From Desmodus rotundus (lineage: Eukaryota > Chordata > Mammalia > Chiroptera > Phyllostomidae): a DNA stretch of 64,000 nucleotides. Numbering within the stretch: position 1 is the stretch's first letter; each line of letters begins with the position of its first letter. Shown piece after piece: positions 10,114 to 22,745 of the stretch. A program made the position numbers and the translations under genes. The notes beneath the pieces were generated by a model. The model worked only from the letters and a program-made list of their open reading frames with translations. It was not told the DNA's origin and ran no database searches. The stretch lies in assembly GCF_022682495.2 (NCBI RefSeq), contig NC_071389.1:182017556-182081555 (forward strand), written 5' to 3'.

Positions 10114-12436
10114 TACTTAAGTATACATCTATCTTGCCCTGTCCTTTTTGTTTTACTTACAGATTCTCCCTTCTGATGAAAAGAATAAATCATTTTGAGA
10201 GAAAGATCTCCCCATTACCTCTTAACATAATCACAAATTCTGTTTCCACATTATTAGTAGTACTAGTATTATTGATAAATGAAAATGAAAATAAGGTTGG
10301 ATGTGATCTAATTATATCCCAGCCTCTTTTTAATGTTTATTACATGCTCTTCTCACACCAAAAATTTTGACAATGTGTCTGACCTGGCTTTATATTTTTT
10401 CCTAAAGCACTTAAAAATGATAGTTTTAATTCCTCACCTTTCTTTTTGCTCTGCATTCAATAAGTGCCCCGATATGTGCCAATTGATTAAACAAATATTG
10501 GTAGGGAGATCTCAATCTACCATTGCTATCTTCCCTTCCTTTAGTTAAGACCAAGTTACTGCTGTTCTTTATTTTTAGTTAGTTCAGTGTATAATCTGTG
10601 TAAGTCAGCTTTCTCCCTTTGGAATCTCTTCATCTTTCTTTTGATGAGGTTTTGTTTAGGACTGTATTATTGTACTTAAGTATGCTTGTTCTATTATATA
10701 GAAAAGATTTTAAATTACTCTTTTTAAAACTTTTTGTTGTTTATAACATTCCATGTAATATTAATTGGATGAGGTGCATTTCTGTTGGAAAGTATCAGAA
10801 ACCTGCGGTCAGGAAAATTCATAAATTATATGTCATACCTGCTGCTGACTTTAAAAAAAAGTTTTAAGTAGCACAAATATTAAGCAATATCCTTTTAAAG
10901 GCATTTTAAAACCCCACTCTCCCTATTGCTTCTTCTGTAGTTACCAAGTAATACTGAGTGGCACTGAAGAAATTGTGTTCAGGTTTTTCCAAAGAGCTGC
11001 TTCTGATAGGAAAATGCTTAGTAATGATGAAGACACGCCCTCCAGCTCAGTGGCCATTTTGTAGTGGAGTCTGGAGAAGCAAGTGGGAACCATCGAAGAA
11101 AGAAGTGTGCGGATCAAAAGAACAGGGGCGAGAGGCAGTAAATTTGTCATCTAGTCAATTGGAGAAATTAGAATTATGCTGTCTGTGAGTAGCTTAATTA
11201 ATTGGACTAATTTTTATGGACCCTTTTAACCTACTTAATCTTTTTGAATTCTGTGATTAGATTTGCTTTGCTGATATTGAAGAACAGTTAAAGTAATGCT
11301 TGGATTTGGAGCTTTGGAAATAATAATTTGGAATTTATTTAGAAATTATGTTGAAATGTATAAACTTCAAAAAGTCCTATTAGTTTACAATATCTTGAAT
11401 GTTGCAAAGTACTATTCTATGGTATTTAAGGTTTAAGGTGGGGAGGGTAGAAGACAATAAATAAGTGGTTATTTTCAAATTATACTTTCTGATTGTATAC
11501 TGATTAAAGGTAAGTGAAAAGCACATAGAAACAGCATATTGGAATAGTAATGGGAAAATTTATTTTCCTTTGTAGGGTTTTGTTAATTATGACAATTTTA
11601 GCTCCTTATATACCAAAAACTTCTCTCCCTTAAAAATGGAGAAAGTAGCTACCTTCAATAGTTTGGCAATGACAGTCCTCCTTATCAGCTTATTTTGTGG
11701 TGTTCTATAATCAGCCTGGAAAGAAATAAGGAAATTATAGCAATTTACAACAGAGGTTCATCCTTTTCAATCATTTTTTTAAAAATGCCGCTCTATATGT
11801 GATAATTACATTTTGACCTATAGCCTTAAGCTATAGTCAAAGATAAAGCATTTAAAAAATATTTTTAGTAGCTAATAAATAATTGTTTCCAGGCAAATAT
11901 TCCCCATCAAATCTAATTACAAGTTAATTACAGATATATTTTTCCTTTGTTTTGAATTTTAAAAAAATTTTAGAGTTTCTGCTGGAATGGTAGAAACTTT
12001 AATAATATAAAACTCTCAGTATACTACATTTTTCCTGAAGGAATTAAAAATTTATACAAATAGAAGTCAATGTGAATAATTTGATAAATTCTGTTAACAG
12101 AATAGAAATCAAAGGCATGTAAATTAGCACAGATTTGTATAGATGTGAGAGCTTCATTAACAAAATTATTCTGCATTACACAATTTCAGGTTTCTGTGCC
12201 AATGCTTCTTGCCTTATGCTGCCTTCTGTTAGTAGCTATCTGTAGTTCCCTAATGTTTTTTGTGTTTAATGCAGGCTTTCAGAGATCAAATATTATCTGG
12301 TTACTGATAGTAGTTAGCATACTGTATGACTTTGATAGGGTACTGATATTTAAATCAAGGAACTATGAATTAGTTTTGATATAGAAAAGTATACAGGATC
12401 ATTCGAATTCATTTGCTAAACTAACAATTCATCACC
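10114..12436. other. Intron 1 sequence with no recognised feature
   Basis: 2.3 kb of AT-rich unique-looking sequence. No exon-like open frame with splice sites and no repeat I can name. Confidence 0.5.
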
Positions 12437-12598
12437 TTTTTTTTAAAAATTTACTTGAGAGAGATCAGTTGGTTGTTCTACTTACTTATGCATTCATTGG
12501 TTGATTCTTGTTTGTGCCCTGACTCCTGACCAGGATGGAACCCACAACCTTGGCATATTAGGATGATGCTCTTACCAACTGAACTACCCAGCCAGGGC
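12437..12598 (-). mobile_element. Ves-type SINE, - strand
   Basis: Reversed Ves: a T/A-rich start with TTACTTGAGAGAGATC, then GATGGAACCCACAACCTTGG and ACTACCCAGCCAGGGC. Flanks resembling ATCACC/AACACC plus T run suggest an imperfect target duplication. Confidence 0.82.
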
Positions 12599-13335
12599 TC
12601 AACACCTTTTTTTCAGGCCTTATGCTGGGCATCTTTTTCCACATATATAACACATGAATATATTCTCATTGTGAAAAAGTCAAATACAGGAAGAGCATCA
12701 GCCTTCCCTTTATCTCCCTTCTCTTCCCCAGTTCCACTTTTCTCCTCAGAAGTAACCACTGTATTCAGTTTTCTTCCAGATCATTTTCAGTGTAATTATA
12801 TTTATATATACATATTTGCAAATATATATGTCTAATATACTTAGAAATGTTGTACAATTGACCCTTGAAAATGTAAATGGGTTATTAAATTATTATAGTA
12901 GTAGTATTTTCATTTGTACATTTAGCATACTTTTATAGTTATAGTCATAGATTAGATGCCTAGCAGAATTGCTAGGTCAATGGATACATACATTTATGTT
13001 TTTATAGATATACTTCCACTAATAGTATATGAAGTATCTGTTTCCTTATACCCTTGACAACATTAAATATGATCAGACTTCTTAATTATTGCCAACTACC
13101 AGATAAAAAGTATCTTTAATTTGCTTGTTCTCAGTTAAGGGTAAAGTCTAACATGTTTTTATTTGTATTTATCATTTGTATGGTTATTTTCTTTGAACTG
13201 CCTGTTTATGTCCTTTGCCCATTTTGCAGTTTTAAAAATATTTTTCTTATTGGTTTATATGGGGTTATTGTAAATTAAAGAAATCAGTTTTATCATATGT
13301 TGGCTATACTCTCTCTTCAATGTCATAAGAGTTAT
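12599..13335 (-). mobile_element. Degenerate L1-like sequence
   Basis: Antisense L1 ORF2 phrases such as CCTGTTTATGTCCTTTGCCC near 13200 support the right half. The left half is weaker. An L1 tail inserted just after it at 13353. Confidence 0.5.
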
Positions 13336-13352
13336 TTTTAAAACCCTATGAG

Positions 13353-13525
13353 ATGGGGACAGTGGGAAGAGGGGATTATAGGAACTACTATAAAGGACAC
13401 ATGGACAAAATCAAGGGGGAGGGTGGAGGTGAGGGAGGGAGGTGGGTTCAGCTGGGGTGGGGTGGAGGGATGGGGAGAAAAGGCATACAACTGTAATTGA
13501 ATAACAATAAAAATTAAAAAAAAAC
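13353..13525 (+). mobile_element. Truncated L1 3' end with 13-bp target duplication
   Basis: A G-rich L1 3' UTR segment (GGAGGGTGGAGGTGAGGGAG) with an A-rich tail ending AAAAATTAAAAAAAAAC. It is flanked by perfect 13-bp duplications AAAACCCTATGAG at 13340-13352 and 13526-13538. The insert is 173 bp. Confidence 0.88.
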
Positions 13526-13849
13526 AAAACCCTATGAGCTGGATAAGAACATAGTACTATTGTTTATATAGTCCCAAGATTCTTTGCAGCCAATTTCTAG
13601 GCTTGTGTAATCTGAGGCAAATAGATATGGATTATAGCTCATCTGAGGAAATAAATGATTGGGATTAAATATAGATATTATTAGAATACATGGGTTGACG
13701 TAAATTTTCTAATTTAATCTGTTAAATAATTTTAAAATTAAAGTCCAGCTTCTGGTTTTAAAAAATATACAGATTATACAAAATGCCATATTAGACCAAG
13801 CTGATTTTTTTTTTTACTCTAAATTATTTGCAATGTAACAGAATAAATA

Positions 13850-14062
13850 AGACTTGGCTCTTGCTCAGCTGCCTAGGTTCAAATCCTGCTTCTATTATTT
13901 ATGTACGTGAACTGGGACAAATTACTTGGTCTCTCTATGCCTTTGTTTCCTCTTAAATGAGTTCTGGCTTGTAAGTTTATTGCAAAGATGAGATGTGTTA
14001 GTCTGTATAAAAATGCTTAGAGCAGTGCCTGGCACGGTGTAGGTACTCAGTAAATATTTGGT
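13850..14062 (+). repeat. MIR element
   Basis: Contains GGTTCAAATCCTGCTTCTAT, TTACTTGGTCTCTCTATGCC and AGTGCCTGGCACGGTGTAGG followed by ACTCAGTAAATATT. Confidence 0.88.
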
Positions 14063-14939
14063 GCTGCTGTTGTTTGGGGAGGACTTGGTGAGGAGCGAGG
14101 CAACCAAAGAGACAAGAACCTACACGGATCATCCTCAGTGAGAAAAAGCACACCTGGGTAGTATCAAACAGAATTAACAGCCTCTCCTGACATCTTCAAC
14201 CCAGAGGTAAACACTGCTGCAACCTAAGAAATGGGCAGAGGCGGGGGACAGGTCATGGGCCATTTCCAGATGTCCACTACTTATGAACCCCATATAGCCT
14301 GGGGGAAATTGCAGCCCTGGAATACTTGCTTTATTTCATTTGTGTGATCTTGTACGTGTTGATACCTGCTATGGCTCTGTCACCCTTGGTATCTAGATTT
14401 CTAAATTGATCTATCGCCTTTTGATTGTTTTTCTTCTTTGCATTTTATACCTGAAGTTTTCCTCTGGTTTCTGCCTGAATTCTTCCTAACTACTACTTCG
14501 TTAACCCTGGGGCTTAGGCTAATAAATACAGAACTCTCTTAAGGATGAGGCAGCAGAAAAATCATGGTGCCTGTCGATCATAAGAATACCAGTTCAATGA
14601 AGGTTTGAAGCAGTTGCCACTCTTCAGAATATATTCACAGAAAAAAAAGTTCAGATTGGTGTTTCTAGATTCAAGGTACTATAGTTCTATGAAACTGAAA
14701 GCCACCTTTGAAAAGGGAGTGATCCGAGATGAGGACAGCCTGATGCTGCCCCATGTGCCCTCCCTTCTCCTCCCCTCCCCTGTGGCTGGCCCACCCGCTT
14801 CTTGGTATCTAGAGTATACTCTTCTAGAAGTATCTTGGTATGCTCTTCTTCAGTATAATAACCTGTATTTTAAAACAGTGAGATGAACTTGAGAGAGAAG
14901 ATTGGTTGTCCCTTCTGGACTGCCTTTTTCCTCAGAGAG

Positions 14940-15190
14940 GCGATTTTGTGTTTTGGTTAAGGGTGTAGGCTTTGGACTCAGACCAGCGACATTCACATTC
15001 TGCTGGGTAACCTTGGACAAGTTATTTAACCTCCATAGGCCCCAGTTTATTTCTAAAATAGGAGTAATAGTACTTGGTACTCCTTAGAAGTTCAGTAATA
15101 GCCCTCTTCAGAAGTTTCTGAGAGTAAATTGGGTATTATAAAGCATGCTTAATGTAATGCCTAGCATATAAGCAGCTCAACAAATGTTAA
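14940..15190 (+). repeat. MIR element
   Basis: Contains GGTGTAGGCTTTGGACTCAG, ACCTTGGACAAGTTATTTAA and the decayed end ATGCCTAGCATATAAGC. Confidence 0.82.
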
Positions 15191-15224
15191 CTATTTTTAC
15201 AGCCCACAGGCTATAAAATGTTAA

Positions 15225-15600
15225 CTTATAATTTGCCAGCTTTTGCACTACTCTTTTCCAAAATATTGATCTCTTCAGGCCCTCTTGTCCTCTCTCACGA
15301 TGTATCATCTCTAGCTGAATTCATCTACTCCATGCTTCCATACCTACACGCTACCATATGGGTTTGCCCCCATAGCTCTTTTCTAACAACTCAAATCTAT
15401 GCATTCAAACTTGGCCACTCTCCTGGTCTCCAGATACTTTAGGTCCAATTCATTCACATTTGAGTATTTCGCAGGCACCTCTAACTCACCGCCTTCCTTT
15501 TAAATCTGCTGCTCTGCCATTATATTCCAGTTAAGAACACCACCTAAGTGTTCAACCAGAAATCTAGGAGTCATCTTGGCCCATCCATTGCCAACCACTT
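15225..15600 (+). repeat. L2-like LINE fragment
   Basis: Phrases like GGCACCTCTAACTCACC and AACCAGAAATCTAGGAGTCA fit the 3' half of LINE-2. Edges are uncertain. Confidence 0.45.
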
Positions 15601-15627
15601 TTAATCATAAATGGATATTGAACTGGC

Positions 15628-15640
15628 GGGGGGGGGGGGG
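15628..15640 (+). repeat. Poly-G tract (13 G)
   Basis: An uninterrupted run of 13 G followed by TTGCGGAGAGAGGGGG. Length may be unstable or mis-assembled. Confidence 0.8.
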
Positions 15641-15699
15641 TTGCGGAGAGAGGGGGATTCACAAACTAAGGAATGTTTATTACTTTTGGGGGGAGGGAG

Positions 15700-16769
15700 A
15701 AAGTATCAGGTAGGATAAAGAAAGTTATTTTGCATTTTATATCTTCTTGTACTGTTTAAATTTTTAACTTAAAAATAACAATAGTGAAAATAAAAAAACT
15801 GTGAAGTTGAGCAGTCAAATTTAGTTTCCTTTTATACGTAGAAAAAAGTTAACTTGTTCTTGAATATTTCCAGAGAAAAGTTATTAGCAGAAACATACTA
15901 TAACTCTAGTACCTGACATATAGTAGGTGCTCGATAAATATTTGATTAGTGATACAGGAACAAATGAGGATTGCCATTTAAGTTTCCCTTTTTCTAGCCA
16001 AATGATTTTTTCAGTGGAATGCTGTTCGCACTGAGTCATTGACATCTAGAAGACGGAGCGGATACTTTGTGAGAAACCAGAATCAGAATTTGGCCAGGAG
16101 TTATTACAGACTACACAAATTGCTTTTCTGAAAGGGTATACAGCTCTGAGAGTAGCTTTTCCCCTGGGAAAGAGAAGGAGAGAGTCCAGAGGGTGCATCA
16201 GGGTTAGGGTGAAAGGAGTGTCTAGAGCTCTGATGGCTGTGTTACTTAGCCTGTGTAGGTGTTTAGTTGTGGGCCTACGGCATTGACACAAGTGTGCCCA
16301 TAGCCAAAGGAAACCGCTCAGTAAGATGCCATTTGTGGAAGAGCTAGCGCTGTTTAGATATTTGGCTTTGCTGGTTTCTTTTCTTATGTTGAGGCCCCAG
16401 CAGAAATCTTTTAATGACATTGTATTATTAGAAAACTGCAGTTCAGTAAGATAAACATGAAGTTCATCTAGACTAATCTCCAAATATGACCAAGTGCTGT
16501 AATTATTTTGGTTTTTTATAGTGTCAGTGGCTGGTTAACATTTTAATGTATTAACTTTGATGCAGTTATTTTGAAGTTAATTCATTTCACTTTTAGCCTG
16601 TTGAGTTCTTAGATTGTATCATGAAAAAAATAATTATTTTTCATTTTGGTTGGGTTTTTTGGCTTTTTTTTTTTTTTTTTTGCTTTTTGCATCTATCATT
16701 TTCCTAAAATAAGAAATAAATAATGAAGACAGTTCCTGAACTACTTACTTTTTGTGAACTTTTTCAGTC
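15700..16769. other. Intron 1 sequence with no recognised feature
   Basis: Includes a long T run near 16664-16681 and a 145-codon minus-strand open frame (16046-16483) that I do not recognise and that has no coding context. Confidence 0.45.
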
Positions 16770-17014
16770 TGATTCCTCATACTGTAAGACGGTTTCCGAA
16801 CCTCTGCACTACAGACGGTTTGAGCTGGAGAGCGCTGTGGGGCTTGTCCTGCGCATGTAGGATGTTCACTAACGTCTGCAGCCTCTGCCTACTAGATGCC
16901 AGTAACTCTGCTCCCCTCCTCAGGTGTAACCACCAGAACTGTCTTCAGACGTTGCCGAGTGTCTGAGTTCAGGGATAAGGACAAAAAATCTTTGATTGAG
17001 AACTGCTGCTCTGT
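16770..17014 (-). mobile_element. MER20-like hAT-Charlie MITE
   Basis: The minus strand contains CTACTGGCATCTAGT-like and CATCCTACATGCGCAGGACA blocks characteristic of MER20, and ends near 17014 in the complement of CAGCAGTTCTCAATC. The left boundary is approximate and I did not resolve a target duplication. Confidence 0.75.
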
Positions 17015-17754
17015 AGGATCGCACTGGTTTTTTGTTGATTTTTCTTTCTGAACTGGCCTGCTTAATGGTATTTTGAAAACATGGCTCCAGGGGAGGGGGT
17101 TTGGTGGAGGTGGAAGAGGATATGGGGGGATAAATAGTAATGGAAAAAATGCAGGATAAATAAAAGATAAAAAACAAAACAGATACTGTGATACCGACCT
17201 GGGGATGAGGGGGAGGGCATGGCTCCAAAAATCACATAAATTGAGAATTATTTAATTTCACAAACTTCACATTAGTACATGGAAGGTCAATATGAATGAC
17301 TGACATTGACAGGTAATAGCCATTTATTTGTACTTCCACTAAGCCTACTAACTTGCCATCTTATTACTTTTACATTTTTTGTCCTCAGTCAGAGTATTGA
17401 GTGGCAGGGGCATTGTTGCAGGAAGTTTGCAAATCCAAATATTTGCCCAGAGTTATCTGAATATTTTTTTATAAATACATAAAACATCATGTGCACATGT
17501 TACAGTAACTGATGCCTATGTGATTCACTCACAAAATCATTTAAAGATGTTACTAAATTAGCATTTGCTTTTTGCCATATTCTCTTCAGCAGATACTCAA
17601 AGTACCACTACCATTATATGGACGTTTTTAAAGACGTGAGTGTTCTAAAGTTTAATAAGCTTATCTTTTTCCCAGGTTAAAGTAACAAGTTTAATTTTCT
17701 AAATTTTATGTTTTTCTGCCATATTATTTTCTTATATCTCTTATACCAGACTAA
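17015..17754. other. Intron 1 sequence with no recognised feature
   Basis: AT-rich with a purine-rich strip near 17080-17215; no repeat or gene recognised. Confidence 0.45.
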
Positions 17755-17759
17755 GAAAA

Positions 17760-18300
17760 CCTAATGTCTGATTTTTTAAAACTTTATAATAGACTTTTAA
17801 AATTATACATAAAAAGAGAGAATAATACAGTGAAAGCTCCAGGTGCCCTCACCCAGCTTTAGAAACTTACAATTTTGCCCAATGGTTTATCTATTCCTCT
17901 TTCACCCTCACCTCTTTTCTTGGAGCATTTTAAAGCAAATCCCAGACATTACCTAATTTCACCTGTAAATACTTCAGTATACATTTCTAACAGTTAAATA
18001 CTCTTTCTTGAAAAACACACCACTACCTAATAAAATGAATAGTAATTCCCTAATATCATCTGAGACCTAGGCTATGTTTGGATTTCCTCAAGTATCTCAA
18101 AAAATTTCTTCTTAATAATTGTTCAAACCAGCATCCAAACAACATCCATATGTCACATTTGAGCGATATGTCCCTTTAGTCTTTAACAGTTTTCTCTGCC
18201 TTCTCCAACTTTATTATATCATCTATTTGTTGAATAAACTGGGTAATTTGATCTTTAGAATTTCCATATTCTGAATTTGGCTGATTGCGTAGAATGATAT
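17760..18300 (-). mobile_element. Old L1-related fragment
   Basis: Matches a widespread mammalian interspersed sequence with CACCCAGCTTTAGAAACTTA, GCAAATCCCAGACATTACC and TTCTGAATTTGGCTGATTGC. I take it for an L1M-type end. A relative lies at 48935-49280. Confidence 0.45.
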
Positions 18301-20042
18301 GGCATTTGATTTAGCACAGAATTCTGTATTTTAACATACCAGGTTTTTTTATCTTGTCTTTCAGAGAACATCATGAGTGTTTTACCACCCAAAGAAGTTT
18401 ATTCAGAACCCCATAGCATTCTAATGTTTACTTAACAAAGCTTAGACCAAAGGAGGATTTTCCTGAAACATAGTGGCCTACCTGGAAAGTATTCGATCAC
18501 TCAGTACCAACAGTACTTCGTTGGTACTGTTGAAAGCCGGTGTACCATACATAGTCTTACTGGAAGAATCATAGAATGAAACTTTTTAGCAAGGACCTCA
18601 CCTGTTTTGTTTTCTCCCCTGTGCCTAGATACTGCCTGGCACAAAGAAGATTCAGTGATTGTTTGTTATTGAATGGGCCACCCAATTCTTCCACGTTTGG
18701 CCTATTCTTCCCTCCCTGAGCTAGAACCTGACAGGTTACAACTTGTTCTATCTGTAAGAGTTTAAAGCAGTTTAGAAGACAGAGCCTAATCATAAAAGCA
18801 TTTACCCATCACTTCCATTTCTATACCAGTTAATCTTCCTTCTTAAATGCAAACCAGCAATAAAGGTATTGGCACTTCCGAAGGATGTACCGTAAATCAT
18901 GCAGAAAATAAACAGTGCATTGGAGTGGTTCAGACTTCATGTATTCATTAGTGTGGGGTCTGTTATCTTCAATGGGGGCAAGAAGGACAGGTAGTCTAGG
19001 ATTTAAATGAGTCATTTTCTTGAAATGCTTGTTCAGCAAAAGTGTTGGGGTTTTCTTTCTGTTTTTGTTTATTTTCCTTACAAAAAATGTTTCCACTATC
19101 AGAACAATCTTAGCACGACCAAAATCTCTGGGCTATCATTCACTTAGCAAAATTCTTTCTGGTCCTATGATGTGTGTTTTCTGTCAGCTGAAATTTACAG
19201 GAATCATTAACCACAAGATTTCCTGAGGAGAAGCTCCCACATGCTGTGTCTAAGGTTATTCATTCATATTTCTTTTGGCAGCAGTAACATTGTCTCATAC
19301 TACAAAATTATACTTTGAGTTCAGTGCTGATAATTTCTCTTCAAGAAAACAACTTAACTGAAACATTTGTGGTTCTATTTTGCTTGAACCAAGGGAAAAA
19401 CTATAATACAGAAAATTACCTATCACCACCTATTCCCCCTTACCTTCCACAAAAAAAAGTCCCTTTCTAAAGCTGCCATCAACCTATAGTAATGCTCACT
19501 ATATGAAACAGAAATTTCCGCATATTAGTTTATATGCCTAATAGCCGAAAACCTTCAAATATAGTGATTAGGCTGTTGCAATAGGGAGCCTCACCTTGCT
19601 CTAAAATAAAAATAAAAATAAATTATTTTATATTGGGTGATCAGGTTTTAATAATAAAATATTATCTGCCTTTTTCACTCTTATTCTCCTGTGCATGTAC
19701 AGAGTATGAAAAGCTCATCAATATGGTTTCATATTTCACATTAAAATTAGCCTTTTCAAAACTCAAAACTATTGTTTTGTTATGGCTATTCTTTGATAAT
19801 ACAATTATCAGAAAAGACTTAAAATACTAACTTTCAAACTATCTGTTCAAGGCTTGATTTTCTTCTAAGACAATAAATTGCAACAGATTGAACGCAGAAG
19901 CAAATATAAGAATCCAGCTATCTCCTATTAAGCCAGATAGTAAAGAGATTTACAAAAATGTAAAACAACCCACTCTTCTCAATTCTTTTTTTTTTTAATT
20001 TTGGGAAAAAAGTACTTTTCATTAAAATTATTTACATTAATA
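18301..20042. other. Intron 1 sequence with no recognised feature
   Basis: AT-rich sequence with a short AATAAA-rich stretch near 19600 and a small perfect hairpin near 18508-18532. No gene. Confidence 0.45.
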
Positions 20043-20167
20043 TAGGCATTCACAAAAGTAGGTTTACAGTTTTGAGTACACAAAATAGTTTTTTCTTGTA
20101 TTATGATTTATTGATCATTGTACTATTTTCCACATGAACAACTGTAAACCTGCTTTTCCCCACCCTG
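20043..20167. mobile_element. Mariner-type MITE, copy 1
   Basis: A 125-bp near-palindrome: CAAAAGTAGGTTTACAGTT near the left end and AACTGTAAACCTGCTTTTC near the right, bounded by TA on both sides as in Tc1/mariner insertions. It is related to 21260-21382. Confidence 0.75.
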
Positions 20168-20244
20168 TATCTGGGTTTATTGTTACTGTAAATAAATAAC
20201 TTTTAAATTTTTTGTTGAGTTTTTAATATGATAGATATCGATGG

Positions 20245-20332
20245 CCACATGAACAAAAGGTCTTTGGGGCTCTCGGTAGTTTATAAGGACCATAAAGAGG
20301 CCTGGAGACCAAAAACTAAAAACCACTGGCCA
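20245..20332 (+). mobile_element. Possible Charlie-type MITE 3' fragment
   Basis: The fragment ends in AACTAAAAACCACTGG, like the right end of Charlie elements, after an AGGCCTGGAGACC block. No left end was found; it is short and uncertain. Confidence 0.3.
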
Positions 20333-20699
20333 TAATGTGGTTTTCTGAGATCTGTCAAGTAATATACAGGTTATTTAGTAGTTTCAGGGGAAAAGTGATA
20401 GTACTTTTATTCCCCAAATGTATTTTTAAAATAATATAAAATAATAATTTTACTAAAAAACCCTTTGTATTCTTAAAAGTTGCTCATGTGCTACAAGGCC
20501 TATCTTGGTCAGTTCATCTTGGCCAATGTTCAGTTTATAAACCAAGGGTTGTTTGTTTTTCCTTTGTGTTGTCATTGGTTAAATTCTAAATTTTCTTTGG
20601 CTCAAAAGCATAAAAGTAGAAATAAAGCAGTGAAATGCTACAACTCAGAATACCATCATGAATATAATGAATAGAGCTTTAGTGTCCATACAGTCCAAG

Positions 20700-21134
20700 T
20701 TTATGTTAGAAAACGATAGTATTCGCATTGAAGACAAAGAGGCAAATGTGCTAGTGTGAAATACGAGGATGACTGGAATCGCGTTTTACTGGACCTGCAG
20801 TACCTCCATCCCTAGTCTCCAAAGGTTGTCTACTCTGAGATTTTGTCAAATGGTCACATTAAAGCCATGAAACAGAGCACAGGGATGGTCCGTGCAAGCC
20901 AGAATTTGCCGGAGCTGTGAAACAGTGCTTTCTAGAATGAAAGTGATGAACTCTGTCACTAAAGGTGAGGGAGGAACCAGAACTACGAAGGCATCGTTAG
21001 CAGTCGTCGAGCACAAATGGATGCGTCATGCCTTTGACAAGCAGCTTGTGAAACCAGCCAAAAGTTTAAAAGTTCTACATTTGGAAAAACAGCAGAATAA
21101 ACTACTGGTAGAATTACTGTATGAAATGACATGA
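20700..21134 (+). pseudogene. Possible decayed retrocopy of an unidentified gene
   Basis: Several adjoining frames read like protein but are broken. 20759-20810 reads about VKYEDDWNRVLLDLQYLHP before a stop. The next part, about VVYSEILSNGHIKAMKQSTG, ends in TGA at the start of 20892-21134, an 80-codon open frame with VEHKWMRHAFDKQLVKPAKS and LHLEKQQNKLLVELLYEM. The composition is richer in charged residues than neighbouring random frames. I do not recognise the parent gene and see no clear poly(A) tail or target duplication. It could be chance; confidence is low. Confidence 0.3.
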
Positions 21135-21259
21135 TTGAACATTATCACTATCATACAGGATAAACAGTTATGCTGTTTTTGTGAAATATGCAATAGCAGA
21201 CGTTCCAGAATGTGGTGATTCACACTGAGTGCGTGTGCTTGGTTGATGTGCAAAACATA

Positions 21260-21382
21260 CAGCATGGGGCAAAAGTAGGTTTACAGTTGTGAGTATGAGA
21301 AACACAAGTATATTCTTGTATTATTATTTATTAATTATTGTACTATTTGTATTACAACTGTAACCTAATTTGCCCACCCCTG
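21260..21382. mobile_element. Mariner-type MITE, copy 2
   Basis: A 123-bp element from CAGCATGGGGCAAAAGTAGG to ACAACTGTAACC..CACCCCTG with flanking TA dinucleotides (21258-21259 and 21383-21384). Same family as 20043-20167 about 1.1 kb upstream. The interior is AT-rich (TTATTATTTATTAATTATTG). Confidence 0.8.
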
Positions 21383-21784
21383 TATATGGAAAACAAAGGA
21401 TTCATTGTTTCTCTTATGTTTAGTCACCCACCCACACACACACACAAAAAAAAAAATCTATGTTACAGATACTCCATTTGGTTATTGTGTGAGCTGTGAC
21501 ATGAACTGGAAAAGGAAGGGACATTGGGGCCAGTGCTGATACAGCATTACAATTTGAATAGAAGGAAATTTGGTCACATTGCCACTCCCCAAGCCTCTTC
21601 CCAGAGAGGAGTTCGCACTCAACAGTGTGCCTCTTCAGTTCAACTGAGTCTTTAATTAGAACCAGAGTCAGACTAAGACGGTTGGGTCAGATTTGTCCCC
21701 TCTTCTGTGCCTGTGTTTATATGACCGGTGAACAAGGACTGGTTTTTTCGTTTTTAAGTACATAGGTAAAATTTCAAAAGAATG

Positions 21785-21975
21785 ATATTTTGTGATACAT
21801 TAAAATGATAAGTTAAATACTTTCATAAATAAAGTTTTATTGGAACATAACCACACTCACTGGTTTATGATCATCTGTGGCTGCTTTCACACTGTAGCAG
21901 CAGAGTTGAGACACAGACCATATGGCCTGCAAAGCCTAGAATATTTACTATCTGGCCTGTCATAAAAAAGTGTAA
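21785..21975 (+). mobile_element. Old hAT-type DNA transposon fragment
   Basis: The blocks AATAAAGTTTTATTGGAACA, TGGCTGCTTTCACACT and CAGAGTTGAGACACAGACC are those of a widespread mammalian hAT MITE. The ends are decayed, so the boundaries are approximate. Confidence 0.5.
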
Positions 21976-22009
21976 CCACTTTGATCCGTCTTATTTATTG
22001 TTCTTCCCC

Positions 22010-22590
22010 ACGGGAGCTCATCTGAAGAAAATATTCTACTGCCTTAAAAACAAGTTTGTCTTTTTAAAAGTATGTAAACTTTTCAAAAGGTCAGCCCAAA
22101 TGAACTAACATTCTTGTTCTTTTGCCACTCTGATTCACAGTTCAGTGTGAAAGTACAGATTGAGTAACTCAAGGCAATATTTGAAGATCCATTACAGGTG
22201 ATACAAAGATTAACCATTTGTGCCACCAGAGATTTTAAATCTGATAGAGGTATCCTCCATATATTATAATTTTTTGCATATTTTTCTCAAAAGAGAGATT
22301 GAGAATAGTTAAAAAGGAAGGCATTTGACTCCTCTTCTTCTTGTCTCAAATTGAAAATCAGCAAAATCCTGCCAGTCCAGCAAATTCTTGCTCTTCCTCA
22401 TGTTTCCAAACTCAAGGATATATTTCCTAAAAGTGTTGGTGTAGTTTAGGTATCGTTCCTCTGTTTCCATTCCTGTAATTTTTCTTTGCACTCAACTGTA
22501 AGTAAGCTGCTTTGGTGTCTTCCTCTGTAGACACAAGAAGGACTCCGTAATTTTAGCTAGTATGGTGTATTTCCGAGTGTCGGCTTTGGG
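22010..22590. other. Intron 1 sequence with no recognised feature
   Basis: No repeat or exon recognised. Confidence 0.4.
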
Positions 22591-22745
22591 GTTAGATCCA
22601 TCCTGATGTCTTTAGCTGAGTGAATCTGTTTCCTCAACTATGAAATGGAATAACAATAGTAATGATGATGATGATGATACCTTTTATAGTTTGTTTTGAA
22701 CCTTAACCGAGATGATGCATGTAAAATGCGTAGTTAATGCTTAGT
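22591..22745 (+). repeat. MIR fragment with a short ATG microsatellite
   Basis: MIR-like GAATCTGTTTCCTCAACTAT and GAGATGATGCATGTAAAATG, with a (GAT)n run at about 22661-22679. Confidence 0.65.

Noticed and set aside
13353..13525. G-rich tract as a regulatory quadruplex
   Set aside because: The G-rich sequence is the ordinary 3' UTR of a truncated L1 with target duplications.
16046..16483. 145-codon minus-strand open frame in intron 1
   Set aside because: No recognisable family, no splice or promoter context, and composition like a chance frame. Not enough to call a gene.
18505..18535. Small perfect hairpin (CAACAGTAC / GTACTGTTG) as a microRNA
   Set aside because: The stem is only 9 bp with a 7-nt loop, too short for a miRNA precursor, and there is no wider pairing.
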